Below the pieces are notes generated by a model. That model was not told the DNA's origin. It saw only the letters and a program-made list of their open reading frames with translations, and searched no databases. Positions 8,802 through 16,487 of a stretch of 64,000 nucleotides of DNA are shown one piece after another. Position 1 is the first letter of the stretch, and each line of letters begins with the position of its first letter. This DNA comes from Streptomyces sp. CB03234. Lineage in GTDB: Bacteria; Actinomycetota; Actinomycetes; Streptomycetales; Streptomycetaceae. The position numbers and the translations under genes were made by a program. Location: contig NZ_LIYH01000006.1 in assembly GCF_001905885.1 (NCBI RefSeq), positions 1 to 64,000 of the forward strand, in the 5' to 3' direction.

Positions 8802-10171
8802 CGCCCTCCACCTCCTGTGCTTCCTGTGCCTGTGTTACCTGTGCTTTTACGGTGGCTGTGCGGCGTGCCGCTCGTACCGGGGCTCCGGGGCGGGGGCGCG
8901 GCGGAGGGGACGGCTCCGCCGCCGGCCGCGCCGCCGGCCGCGCCGCCTCCGGAGGGCGGCTGGCTACGGGAACTGTGGGCAGCCACGCCCCCGGACACGG
9001 CGTTCGCCGGCTGGGGCGTACCACCGCCGCTGCCCCTCTGGTGGTTGCGGCTGCTGTGGGTCTTGATGCCCTGGGAGACGAGCGCGGCGGGCGAGGAGAT
9101 GACGGCGGCGGCCTGGGCACCGTCGGTGGCCTGCTTGCGGTTCGTACGGGCGGAGGCGATCTCGTCGCCGAAGCCGGGGACGAAGCGGTAGATCATCGCG
9201 GACGCGAAGATCGCCAGCAGGATGATGGCCAGGCCGGACACGACCGCCGAGAAGGCGTCCGGCCCGTCGTCGGAGGACAGCGCCCCGGCGAGGCCCAGGA
9301 CGATGACGATGACCGGCTTCACCAGGATCACGGCGATCATGATCCCGGCCCAGCGGCGGACGTGCCCCCACATGTTCTTGTCGACCAGCCCGGCGTACAC
9401 GACCGTGCCGAGCAGCGCGCCGACGTACAGCAGGGCGGCCCGGATGACGAGCTCCAGCCACAGGATCCCGGCCGCGAGGATCGACACCAGGGACACGACG
9501 ATCAACATGATCGGCCCGCCGCCGATCCCTTCGCCCTTCTTCAGCGCCTCGGCGAACGTCCCGAAGAACACGTCCGTCTGACCGCCGCTGCCACTCGCGA
9601 TCACCTCGGTGACACCGTCGGTCGCCGAGACGACGGTGTAGAGGATGAGCGGCGTGAACGCGGACGCAAGGACGGTCAGCCACAGGAACCCGATGGCCTC
9701 GGAGATGGCCGTGGCCAGCGGCACGCCCCGGATGGCGCGCTTGGCGACGGCCAGGAGCCACAGGACGAGCGTCAGGACGGTGGAGGCGGCGAAGACGACG
9801 GCGTACTGCTGCAGGAACGTGGGGTTGGTGAAGTCCACCTCGGCGGTGCTCTTCACCGCCTCGCTCAGCTTCCCCACGATCCACGCGGCCGCATCCGCGC
9901 ACCCGCGAGCCAGGGACGCCAGCGGATCGAGCGCGGCGGCGGGGTCGGCGGGGGTGGAGCGGGCGGGGCCGCCGTTGGCGGCCTTTTCCCCGTCTTCGCA
10001 GTAGTCCCGCGCGAGGCCGACCACCAGGTCGCAAGGGTTGTTGCTGCCACTCGGTGAAGGAGTGGGCGTGGGTGTCGGCGCTGCGACAGCGCGTGCCGCA
10101 AAGAGGAAGAGCGCCGCATGTACAGCCGCGAGGGCCGCGACGGCGGAACGGGTGCGACGGCTACCGTGCAT
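8798..10171 (-). CDS. cmdD: CmdD-like polytopic membrane protein; VirB6/TrbL-like
   Basis: A 457-aa protein. A signal peptide (positively charged N-terminus, then VAALAAVHAALFLFAARAVA) is followed by a short Thr/Pro stretch and an extracytoplasmic segment with two cysteines. About six to seven membrane helices follow, and a Gly/Ser/Pro-rich tail of about 100 residues ends the protein. This is the plan of TrbL/VirB6-type channel components. The ATG at 10171 has GGAGG 8 bp upstream and overlaps the end of cmdE by 11 bp. The frame stays open well upstream, but that would read through cmdE. Confidence 0.75.
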   Translation of the reverse strand: MHGSRRTRSAVAALAAVHAALFLFAARAVAAPTPTPTPSPSGSNNPCDLVVGLARDYCEDGEKAANGGPARSTPADPAAALDPLASLARGCADAAAWIVGKLSEAVKSTAEVDFTNPTFLQQYAVVFAASTVLTLVLWLLAVAKRAIRGVPLATAISEAIGFLWLTVLASAFTPLILYTVVSATDGVTEVIASGSGGQTDVFFGTFAEALKKGEGIGGGPIMLIVVSLVSILAAGILWLELVIRAALLYVGALLGTVVYAGLVDKNMWGHVRRWAGIMIAVILVKPVIVIVLGLAGALSSDDGPDAFSAVVSGLAIILLAIFASAMIYRFVPGFGDEIASARTNRKQATDGAQAAAVISSPAALVSQGIKTHSSRNHQRGSGGGTPQPANAVSGGVAAHSSRSQPPSGGGAAGGAAGGGAVPSAAPPPRSPGTSGTPHSHRKSTGNTGTGSTGGGGR

Positions 10172-11012
10172 AGGTGAAGCCTCCGTATCCGGCGACGGCA
10201 CCGGCGATCTCGTCTGCGGTGGAGGCCCGATTGTCGCCGTTGACCGGTGTCGGTCCCTCCTTCTGGCTCGAGGACGCGATCTTCCAGTCGTTGCCGGTCC
10301 ACTTGAGCTTCTGGGCGATTGTGAACCAGGTCTCGGTGACGGGCTTGGTGGAGCCCTCCCCCGCGAGCCCCACGAGGCCAGTGCACCAGACCTCGATAGT
10401 CGCCGTGTCACCGCTCAGCTCGACCACCTTGGTGCCGACGGGGACGGTGCGCGACACGAAGGTGAGCCCCCCGGGCGCGGAGCCGTCCTCGTTCAGGCCC
10501 ACGTTCTTGAGGAATGCGGGCGAGTAGGCCGCGTCCAGCTTGCTCAGCAAGCCGTCTGCAACGGCGGGATCGTGCACGGCACGCACGATGGTGTGCCGCG
10601 TGTCCTGCCTGAACATGCCGTCAGAACCCAGCGCCACCGCGTAATTGGCCGCCGCGCTCTGCGCCCCCTGCTCGTCCCGCGCGTACCCCGACGGGATCGT
10701 GCCGTTCTTGCCCGTCACCGGCTTGACGCCCGTCGCCGCCGTCGGGGCGGCGGCGTCGCGGTTGGCCGAGGCGTCCGAGGGCGCGTCGTCGCCGCCACCG
10801 CTTCGGTTCGCGAAGGCGATGGCGGCGATCAGCAGCACCACCACGCCCACCACCGTGATCAGCGACCGCGAGTTGCGGGCCGGGCGGCGCGCGCCGCCGT
10901 AAACGCCGCCGTAGACGTCACCGGCGCCGCTGTCGGGCAGGCGGGTACGGGTCTGTCCCGTACCGCCGCCTCCCGTGCTGCTGGCGCCGTCGTGCTCGTC
11001 GCCGAGGCTCAT
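10161..11012 (-). CDS. cmdE: CmdE-like bitopic membrane protein; VirB8/TcpC-like
   Basis: A 283-aa protein: a cytoplasmic tail of about 48 residues, one membrane helix (SLITVVGVVVLLIAAIAFA), a Ser/Asp-rich linker and an extracytoplasmic domain of about 190 residues. The latter has the length and strand-helix pattern of the NTF2-like fold found in VirB8 and TcpC, including the closing W-T-G-N-D-W-K strand. It probably bridges the membrane complex. The ATG at 11012 has GAGGGGG upstream. The fold call is by pattern and context, so it is weaker than the ATPase call. Confidence 0.68.
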   Translation of the reverse strand: MSLGDEHDGASSTGGGGTGQTRTRLPDSGAGDVYGGVYGGARRPARNSRSLITVVGVVVLLIAAIAFANRSGGGDDAPSDASANRDAAAPTAATGVKPVTGKNGTIPSGYARDEQGAQSAAANYAVALGSDGMFRQDTRHTIVRAVHDPAVADGLLSKLDAAYSPAFLKNVGLNEDGSAPGGLTFVSRTVPVGTKVVELSGDTATIEVWCTGLVGLAGEGSTKPVTETWFTIAQKLKWTGNDWKIASSSQKEGPTPVNGDNRASTADEIAGAVAGYGGFTYAR

Positions 11013-11112
11013 GACGGGTACGCCCCCTCAACCGTTTGCTGATCTGTATGGTGACTGGACATCAGGTGACGCGACCTCAAGGGGGAGCCGGGGGTGGAGC
11101 GACTGACGGGGG

Positions 11113-11454
11113 TTAAACGGCCATCCCGTACACGATGGTGAACAGCGTTCCCAGCGATCCGATGATGAAGACCCCTGTCAGGCCGGCCACGATCAGCCCC
11201 TTGCCTTGTTCGGCGCTGAACGTGTCCCGGAGTGCGGTCGCGCCGATGCGCTGCTTGGCCGCCCCCCAGATCGCGATGCCGAGGCACAGCAGGATGGCTA
11301 CAGCCATCACCACCTCGATCATCACGCGGGCCTCGTTCCCCAGGCTCCCGAAGGGCCCCCAGTTGGGGGCGATTCCGCCAATGATGGTGGTGATGTCGCC
11401 TTTTTCGGCCGCCAGGTACATGTAACTCACCGCCCCTGTTGGGTAGTTCGACAC
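11113..11454 (-). CDS. cmdF: CmdF-like small two-helix membrane protein; VirB2/TrbC-like
   Basis: A protein of up to 113 aa with two hydrophobic helices (about 46-68 and 88-110) joined by a short basic loop containing AAKQRIGATAL, the topology of VirB2/TrbC subunits. It is the promoter-proximal gene of the cmd operon. The start is uncertain: GTG at 11454 is the longest option. A GTG or ATG 27-33 bp further in would also fit, because AGGGG lies just before them. Confidence 0.65.
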   Translation of the reverse strand: MSNYPTGAVSYMYLAAEKGDITTIIGGIAPNWGPFGSLGNEARVMIEVVMAVAILLCLGIAIWGAAKQRIGATALRDTFSAEQGKGLIVAGLTGVFIIGSLGTLFTIVYGMAV

Positions 11455-11614
11455 CCCTGCCCCATGGCACGGGTCACCGCACTATCTTCGCTGATGAAAC
11501 CGCCCATGTGCGCCGACTTGGCTGGTCTCTTTACCCGATCCCCGCACGTTTGACCGGTCCGGGCGCCCTGACCTGCGCAGGCGGCGAATCGGGTGTATGC
11601 GAGTGCGCGTATCG

Positions 11615-11628
11615 TCACTCTGTGTATC
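11615..11628. promoter_or_regulatory. Candidate BldD box upstream of the cmd operon
   Basis: TCACTCTGTGTATC fits the published BldD consensus (tnACnC-A/T-GnGTnAn) at all defined positions except one. It lies about 160 bp upstream of cmdF and 50 bp after the TetR-gene stop, the only gap in which the cmd operon promoter can lie. A developmental repressor site would fit the reported developmental role of cmd, but a one-mismatch match can arise by chance. Confidence 0.35.
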
Positions 11629-11676
11629 ACGGAGGGTGACTCCGGGCAATGACTGTCGTTGGTGCACTCTTGGGGG

Positions 11677-12261
11677 TCAGCGGTACGTCGCGACCAGCCG
11701 CGCCAAGTGCCGGCCGGCCTGCAGCAGCGGTTCCTCGCTCCGGGTGACCTGGGCCGTCACCTCGGCGCCCTCCAGTGTGCTGATCACCGTGCCCGCCAGT
11801 TCGCGGGCGTCGGCGGCGGCGAGGCCGGCGCGCAGCAGCTTGTCGGCGACCAGGTCCTGCCAGCCGCGCAGCGCGGCGACGCAGGCGCCCTGGATCTCGG
11901 AGTCGGTGTCGCCGAGCGTCTCCAGGGCGGCGGCCGTGACCGGGCAGCCGTCGACCCAGCCCGACTCGCGCAGCGCCCCGGCGAGCAGGCGGGCGCAGGC
12001 GTCGACTGCTGCGGCCGGGTCCTCCTCGCTGTCCAGCGCCTCGCGCAGGATCGCCGCGAACTCCTCGTCGCTGTGCCTGATCGCGGCGACGGCGACGGCC
12101 TCCTTCCCGCCCGGGAAGAAGTGGTAGACGGAGCCGAGGGTCGCGCCCGCCTCCTTGGCGATCTGCTTGATGCCCGTGCCGACGTACCCCTGCCGTTGTA
12201 CGAGGCGGGCGGCGGCGACGACGATCCGGTCGCGGGTGCCAAGAGGGGCGCTGGTCTGCAT
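11677..12261 (-). CDS. TetR family regulator (LmrA/YxaF-like C-domain)
   Basis: A 194-aa protein. The N-terminal HTH reads TGIKQIAKEAGATLGSVYHF. The C-terminal half has GCPVTAAALETLGDTDSEIQ and a helical dimerisation region typical of LmrA/YxaF-type TetR proteins. It is divergent from the imine-reductase-like gene, with two near-identical imperfect palindromes in the shared promoter region. It is therefore likely an autorepressor that also controls the reductase. Confidence 0.88.
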   Translation of the reverse strand: MQTSAPLGTRDRIVVAAARLVQRQGYVGTGIKQIAKEAGATLGSVYHFFPGGKEAVAVAAIRHSDEEFAAILREALDSEEDPAAAVDACARLLAGALRESGWVDGCPVTAAALETLGDTDSEIQGACVAALRGWQDLVADKLLRAGLAAADARELAGTVISTLEGAEVTAQVTRSEEPLLQAGRHLARLVATYR

Positions 12262-12286
12262 GCGCCGATCCTATCGAGCCGGTGAG

Positions 12287-12303
12287 TAGAGCGTTCGTTC
12301 TAG
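12287..12303. promoter_or_regulatory. TetR operator copy 1
   Basis: TAGAGCGTTCGTTCTAG is an imperfect palindrome (12 of 16 positions symmetric) lying 26 bp upstream of the tetR ATG. The identical 17-mer recurs 48 bp downstream at 12335-12351. Two identical palindromes in a TetR-gene divergent promoter are the expected arrangement for its operators. Confidence 0.75.
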
Positions 12304-12334
12304 AGCTGTGCTACGGTCAGGCCCGTGCTCTGGA

Positions 12335-12351
12335 TAGAGCGTTCGTTCTAG
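12335..12351. promoter_or_regulatory. TetR operator copy 2
   Basis: Exact second copy of the TAGAGCGTTCGTTCTAG palindrome, 58 bp upstream of the reductase GTG. The first copy sits nearer tetR and this one nearer the reductase, so each promoter could be controlled separately. Confidence 0.75.
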
Positions 12352-12408
12352 TCCACCAGTCCAGTCCAGCCCGGTTCAGCCCGGTTCAGTTCCATCCCTG
12401 GAGGTCTC

Positions 12409-13296
12409 GTGAGCAACAGGAGCAGCACCCCCACCCCCGTCACCGTCATCGGCCTCGGCCCCATGGGCCACGCCATGGCCGGCACGTACCTCGACCACGG
12501 CCACCGCGTCACCGTCTTCAACCGCACGCCATCCCGCGCCGACACCCTCGTCGCGCGCGGCGCGCACCTCGCCCCCACCGTCGACGAAGCCCTGACCGCC
12601 GCCGAGCTGGTGGTCCTGAGCCTCACCGACTACGACGCGATGTACGCCCTCCTCGGCGAAGCCGAGCCCGCCGCCCTCGCCGGCCGCGTCCTCGTCAACC
12701 TCAGCTCCGACACCCCCGACAAGGCGCGCGCGGCCGCCGCCTGGGCCGCGGAACGGGGCGCCACACAGCTCACCGGCGGCGTGCTGACCCCGCCCTCCGG
12801 CATCGGCAGCCCCGACACGTCCACCCTCTACAGCGGTCCGCGCGCCGCCTTCGACGCCCACCGCGCCACCCTGGAGGTCCTGACCGCCGCCGACCACCGG
12901 GGCGAGGACCCGGGCCTCGCCGCGCTGCTCTACCAGCTCAACATGACCATGTTCTGGACGGCCCTGACGAGCTATTGGCAGGCCGTCGCCATGGCCGACG
13001 CCCACGGCCTGAAGGCCGCCGACATCCTGCCTCTGGCCGTCGACGCCCTGAACCTGCGCCAGTTCCTGGAGTTCTACACGCCCCGCGTCGACGCCGGCGA
13101 CCACACCGGCGACGTCGACCGGCTCACCATGGGCGCGGCCAGCATCGAGCACGTACTGCACACCGCCACGGACGCGGGCGTCGACGGCGCCCTCCCCGCC
13201 GCCGTCCTCGACATCTTCCGGCGCGGCCTCGCCGCCGGTCACGGCGCCGACAGCGCATCCAGCCTCGTCGAGATACTGAAGAGGCCGACGGCGTAG
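12409..13296 (+). CDS. NAD(P)-dependent oxidoreductase, imine reductase-like
   Basis: A 295-aa protein. The Rossmann motif IGLGPMGHAMAGTYLDHG is followed by VTVFNRTPSRAD (NRT after the second strand suggests NADPH). LSLTDYDAMYALL and the long helix LYQLNMTMFWTALTSYWQA match imine reductase/6-phosphogluconate dehydrogenase-like enzymes. Substrates are likely cyclic imines or related carbonyls, but the natural one is unknown. The GTG at 12409 has GGAGG upstream. Divergent from tetR and probably inducible through it. Confidence 0.82.
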   Translation: MSNRSSTPTPVTVIGLGPMGHAMAGTYLDHGHRVTVFNRTPSRADTLVARGAHLAPTVDEALTAAELVVLSLTDYDAMYALLGEAEPAALAGRVLVNLSSDTPDKARAAAAWAAERGATQLTGGVLTPPSGIGSPDTSTLYSGPRAAFDAHRATLEVLTAADHRGEDPGLAALLYQLNMTMFWTALTSYWQAVAMADAHGLKAADILPLAVDALNLRQFLEFYTPRVDAGDHTGDVDRLTMGAASIEHVLHTATDAGVDGALPAAVLDIFRRGLAAGHGADSASSLVEILKRPTA

Positions 13297-13319
13297 CCCA
13301 GTTGCTCTACGTTGGTGAC

Positions 13320-14108
13320 GTGACCGACATCGAATCGAGGATCGACACCACCCGGCCCCATACCGCCCGCATCTGGAACTACTGGACCGGTGGCAAGGAC
13401 AACTACCCCGTCGACCGGGAAGCCGGCGACCGGATCCGCGAGCTCCACCCCGGCATCGGCGAGTACGCCCGGGCCGACCGCCTCTTCCTGGGCCGCGCCG
13501 TGCGGCACCTGGCGGCGGAGGAGGGCATCCGCCAGTTCCTGGACATCGGCACCGGCCTGCCGAGCGCCGACAACACCCACGAGGTCGCCCAGCGCGTCGC
13601 CCCGGACGCCCGCATCGTGTACGTCGACAACGACCCGCTCGTCCTCGCCCACGCCCGCGCCCTCCTCGTCGGCACCCCGGAGGGCCGCACCGACTACATC
13701 GACGCCGACCTCCGTGACGTCGACGCCATCCTGGACGCGGCCGCCAAGACCCTCGACCTGGACCGGCCGGTCGCCCTCATGCTGCTCGGCGTCGTCATCT
13801 TCATCGAGGACGACGCCGAGTCGTACGCCATCGTCCGCCGCCTCATGGACGCCCTGGCCCCGGGCAGCCACCTCGTCCTCTCCCACACGGTCGTCCACCC
13901 CTCCATGCCGGACGTCGACGCGGCGGTCGCCTTCTGGAACGAGCACGGCACCCCCAAGCTCACCCAGCGCACCCCCGAGGCCATCACCCGCTACTTCGAC
14001 GGCCTGGAACTCCTCGACCCCGGCGTCGTCCCCTGCTCCCACTGGCGCCCCGACACCCCGGCGGACGCGGTCGCCATGTACGCGGGCGTGGGCCGCAAGG
14101 CTGAGTAA
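13320..14108 (+). CDS. S-adenosyl-L-methionine methyltransferase (PF04672/DUF574 type)
   Basis: A 262-aa protein. It carries hallmarks of the actinomycete SAM-methyltransferase family: ARIWNYWTGGKDNYPVDREA near the N-terminus, FLDIGTGLPSADNTHEVAQ (motif I), IVYVDNDPLVLAHARALL, and LMLLGVVIFIEDD. The family is abundant in Streptomyces, with substrates mostly unknown. The GTG at 13320 lies 23 bp after the reductase stop, so the two may be co-transcribed. No strong Shine-Dalgarno is seen. Confidence 0.85.
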   Translation: MTDIESRIDTTRPHTARIWNYWTGGKDNYPVDREAGDRIRELHPGIGEYARADRLFLGRAVRHLAAEEGIRQFLDIGTGLPSADNTHEVAQRVAPDARIVYVDNDPLVLAHARALLVGTPEGRTDYIDADLRDVDAILDAAAKTLDLDRPVALMLLGVVIFIEDDAESYAIVRRLMDALAPGSHLVLSHTVVHPSMPDVDAAVAFWNEHGTPKLTQRTPEAITRYFDGLELLDPGVVPCSHWRPDTPADAVAMYAGVGRKAE

Positions 14109-14133
14109 ACGGTCCCGCACGAACTGAGCACCC

Positions 14134-14161
14134 GCACCGAGGCGGCGCGCCGCCCCGGTGC
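14134..14161. terminator. GC-rich hairpin after the methyltransferase gene
   Basis: Two 14-nt arms (14134-14147 and 14148-14161) meet without a loop and pair almost completely around a GGCGCGCC centre. It lies 25 bp after the stop and has no T run. Probably a terminator, as is common in high-GC actinomycetes. Confidence 0.5.
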
Positions 14162-14175
14162 GGTGAACTGGGCCC

Positions 14176-14592
14176 ATGAAGGCACTTGAGACGATCCACG
14201 CGTACTTCCAGCGCCCGGGCCTCGCCGGCATCGACCGCGACGGCGAGGGTGACGGCGGCCGGGACGGCAAGGCCTGGCGGCCGGCCGCGACGGCCGCCGT
14301 GGTGGCGCTGGTCACGTACCCCTTGTGCCTGCTCATCGTGGGCCTCTCCACGATGAGCACCGACAGCTGCGGCCCCCGCCACTGCGGGCCGGGCACCATG
14401 GGCCCGCTTTCCGTGATGTACGTCGCCTACCAGGCGCTCCCGTACGTGACCCTCGCCGCCCTCGCCGTCGCGACCGCGCTCCCCTGGCACCAGCGTTGGC
14501 GCCCCGCCCGTCGCTGGGCTGCCCGTGCCGCACTGCTGCCCCAAGCCACGATCCTCACCACGCTGGTCGCGCTTCTGGCCTTCGGCGGGTGA
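14176..14592 (+). CDS. Hypothetical membrane protein
   Basis: A 138-aa protein with three predicted membrane helices (about 38-58, 80-98 and 117-136). Between helices one and two is a short extracytoplasmic loop with a Cys pair (DSCGPRHCGPG). I do not recognise the family. The ATG has weak upstream pairing. The gene ends just before the first large inverted-repeat element. Confidence 0.65.
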   Translation: MKALETIHAYFQRPGLAGIDRDGEGDGGRDGKAWRPAATAAVVALVTYPLCLLIVGLSTMSTDSCGPRHCGPGTMGPLSVMYVAYQALPYVTLAALAVATALPWHQRWRPARRWAARAALLPQATILTTLVALLAFGG

Positions 14593-15178
14593 ACGCCCCG
14601 CACACGGTGACCGTGCGGGCCGCCCTCTCTCCGAGTGTGGCGGGCTCCGGCGCCCCCTCAAGGGCGCTCCCTTCGGTCGCGTCGCTTCGCGATGGGCTTC
14701 GCCCACCCTTGACCGGCCGCCTCCGCCCGCCTTTTCCCACTCGGAGGGCGGCCCGGGGGAACGGGCCCACGGGGGGGCGCCCTGCGGTGCGGGGTTCGTG
14801 GCCGAGGCGACCCGGCCGGGGCAGGCGCGGCAGTGGAATGGGGCGGCGCGGCTTGGCTAAGCGGCTGGCCGCCGTCTTCCGGTTGCGGTACAGGACCTCG
14901 CTCCTGCCGGTGGGGGGTGCGCGGCAGTGGCATGGGGCTTCTGGGCTGGGTTCGGCGGCTGAGGGCGGGTGATGGGTCGGGGTTCAGGCAGGTGGCTGGG
15001 CTGGGTGCGGGGCTGGGCCTGGGTGTCGCCTTGGCCGAGCGGCGCCCGGCTGGTCGGCTCGCAGGCCCGGTCCGGCCCCCTGCCGCCCGTGGCCGCTCCG
15101 GGGCACCTCACCGCCGCCCCGCCTACCCCACAGGGAGGCCCCACCCGTCTCCTTGGTTCCAGCAGCACCGGGATCGGG

Positions 15179-15252
15179 GAGTTGTGTGCGGTGTGAGACA
15201 CCTTCCCGCCGTGGTGTCGGGGGCTGTGGGTGTCCCATCCCGCCCACAACTC
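15179..15252. repeat. Hairpin core C, first of copy 1
   Basis: A 74-bp imperfect palindrome starting GAGTTGTGTGCGG and ending CCCGCCCACAACTC, with an inner CACC/GGTG stem. It is one of four such cores in the window (others at 15538, 38924 and 39286). Confidence 0.8.
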
Positions 15253-15537
15253 CGGTGAGGCGGTACGGCTGTGGCTGGAGGGGCCGGAGGGATCCTCCTG
15301 TGGGTCGGATGAGGTGTCCGGGGACCGCCGCGAGTCCCGCCGAGCAGCAGCTGCGCCGGGAAGGCCGCGCCATGCGGGTGCCGGATGCCGGGCTGACCTG
15401 GCCCTGTGACGGGGCACGACGACCGGGCGCTTGGCGTCATGCGGGCGCGGCGGGCGGCGCTCAAGAGCCCCCTGACCCCGCCTGCCTCACCAGGACGCCT
15501 CACGGGGCCCTACCGTCACACCGGCACCAGGGGTGGG

Positions 15538-15608
15538 GAGTTGTGTGCGGAGTAGGACACCTTCCCGCCGTGGTGTCCGGGCTGTGGGTGTCCGATCCCG
15601 CACACAAC
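15538..15608. repeat. Hairpin core C, second of copy 1
   Basis: Direct-orientation second copy of the core. The outer stem GTTGTGTGCGG...AGGACAC pairs with GTGTCC...CCGCACACAAC over about 21 positions with few mismatches. Confidence 0.8.
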
Positions 15609-16246
15609 CCGGGGGTCCGATACGGCTGTGACTGGAGGGGGCGCCCTTCCCGGACCTCCCCGGCAGGGGAGCAGCGGGGCGTGCCCCGGCCGCACCCGAG
15701 TGGCCAGGAGGCCGTGGCCCTGCGCCCGAGCCGGAGACCGAACCGGGCCGGGAGCTTCATCGTCCCGGGGCCCAACGTCCCCGCTGTGCCCCCGGCCGGA
15801 CAGGGCTTCACCCGGGCCCAGCCCCGCACCCACCTCAGCCACCTGCCTGAACCCCGGCCCCTCACCCGGCCGCAGTCGCCGAACCCAGCCCAGAAGCCCC
15901 ATTGCACTGGGGCGCACCCACCACCCACCGGAGCGAGGTCTTGTGCCGCAACCGGAAGACGGCCGCCCGCCGCTGAGCCGAGAGCGAGCCCCCCATTCCT
16001 CTGCCGCGCCTGCCACGGCCGGGTCGCCTCGGCAACGAGCCCCGGCGCAGCGGTGGGCCCCCCGGGATGCCTGCTCCCCGGGGCCGCCCTCCGAGAGAAA
16101 ACGCGCGGGCGGAGGTGGCCTGTCAAGGGTGGCCGTAGGCCATCGGCGAAGCCGACGCGAAGCGCCCTTGACAGGCCGCCGGAGCCCGCGACTCTCGGGA
16201 GGGAGGGCGGCCCGGAACGGTGACCAGTACCGGATGGCCCACCCCC

Positions 16247-16278
16247 GGGCCGCCGGGCCGCCGGGCCGCCGGGCCGCC
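16247..16278. repeat. GGGCCGCC tandem repeat
   Basis: Four exact head-to-tail copies of the 8-mer GGGCCGCC lie between the large repeat element and the SLT/NlpC gene. No coding role is apparent. Confidence 0.9.
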
Positions 16279-16487
16279 GGGGCGCCGGGCCGGTGGAGTT
16301 GGGGCGGTCGCCTCCGGGCGGGGCGTGCGCGCCCTCGCCGCGGTTCGTTGCGCGTGACGGCGTGAACCTCGCTCCGGCCGTGCGTCGCCGACACCTCGGC
16401 CGCCCTGGGCGTCCACCCCCTGAACGGGTGGCCGGGCGCCTACACTGGCACTCGGTGGACTGCCATGTCGTTTAGGGGTGGTTGACG

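Larger units (their letters stand above)
14617..16213. repeat. Large composite inverted-repeat element, copy 1
   Basis: About 1.6 kb with no convincing gene. Order: terminal module A (14617-14754), module B (about 14825-15030), hairpin core C (15179-15252), a centre, a second core in the same orientation (15538-15608), inverted B (about 15800-16010) and inverted A (16081-16213). A begins GGGCCGCCCT and ends AGGGCGGCCC and is itself palindromic, with inner arms GTCAAGGG/CCCTTGAC. The same architecture recurs at 38316-39984. Many frames stay open here because of GC content, but each is a shadow of the repeat. No transposase is visible. The flanks (14593-14616 and 16214-16487) hold no gene. Confidence 0.85.

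Noticed and set aside
4209..11454. cmd operon as part of an integrative conjugative element
   Set aside because: No integrase, relaxase, replication gene or att duplication is seen, and the flanks look like conserved core chromosome.
14600..16400. Several 200-350 residue open frames on both strands of repeat copy 1
   Set aside because: Their translations are low-complexity Arg/Pro/Gly text, recur as shadows at 38.3-40.1 kb in inverted order and have no start signals.
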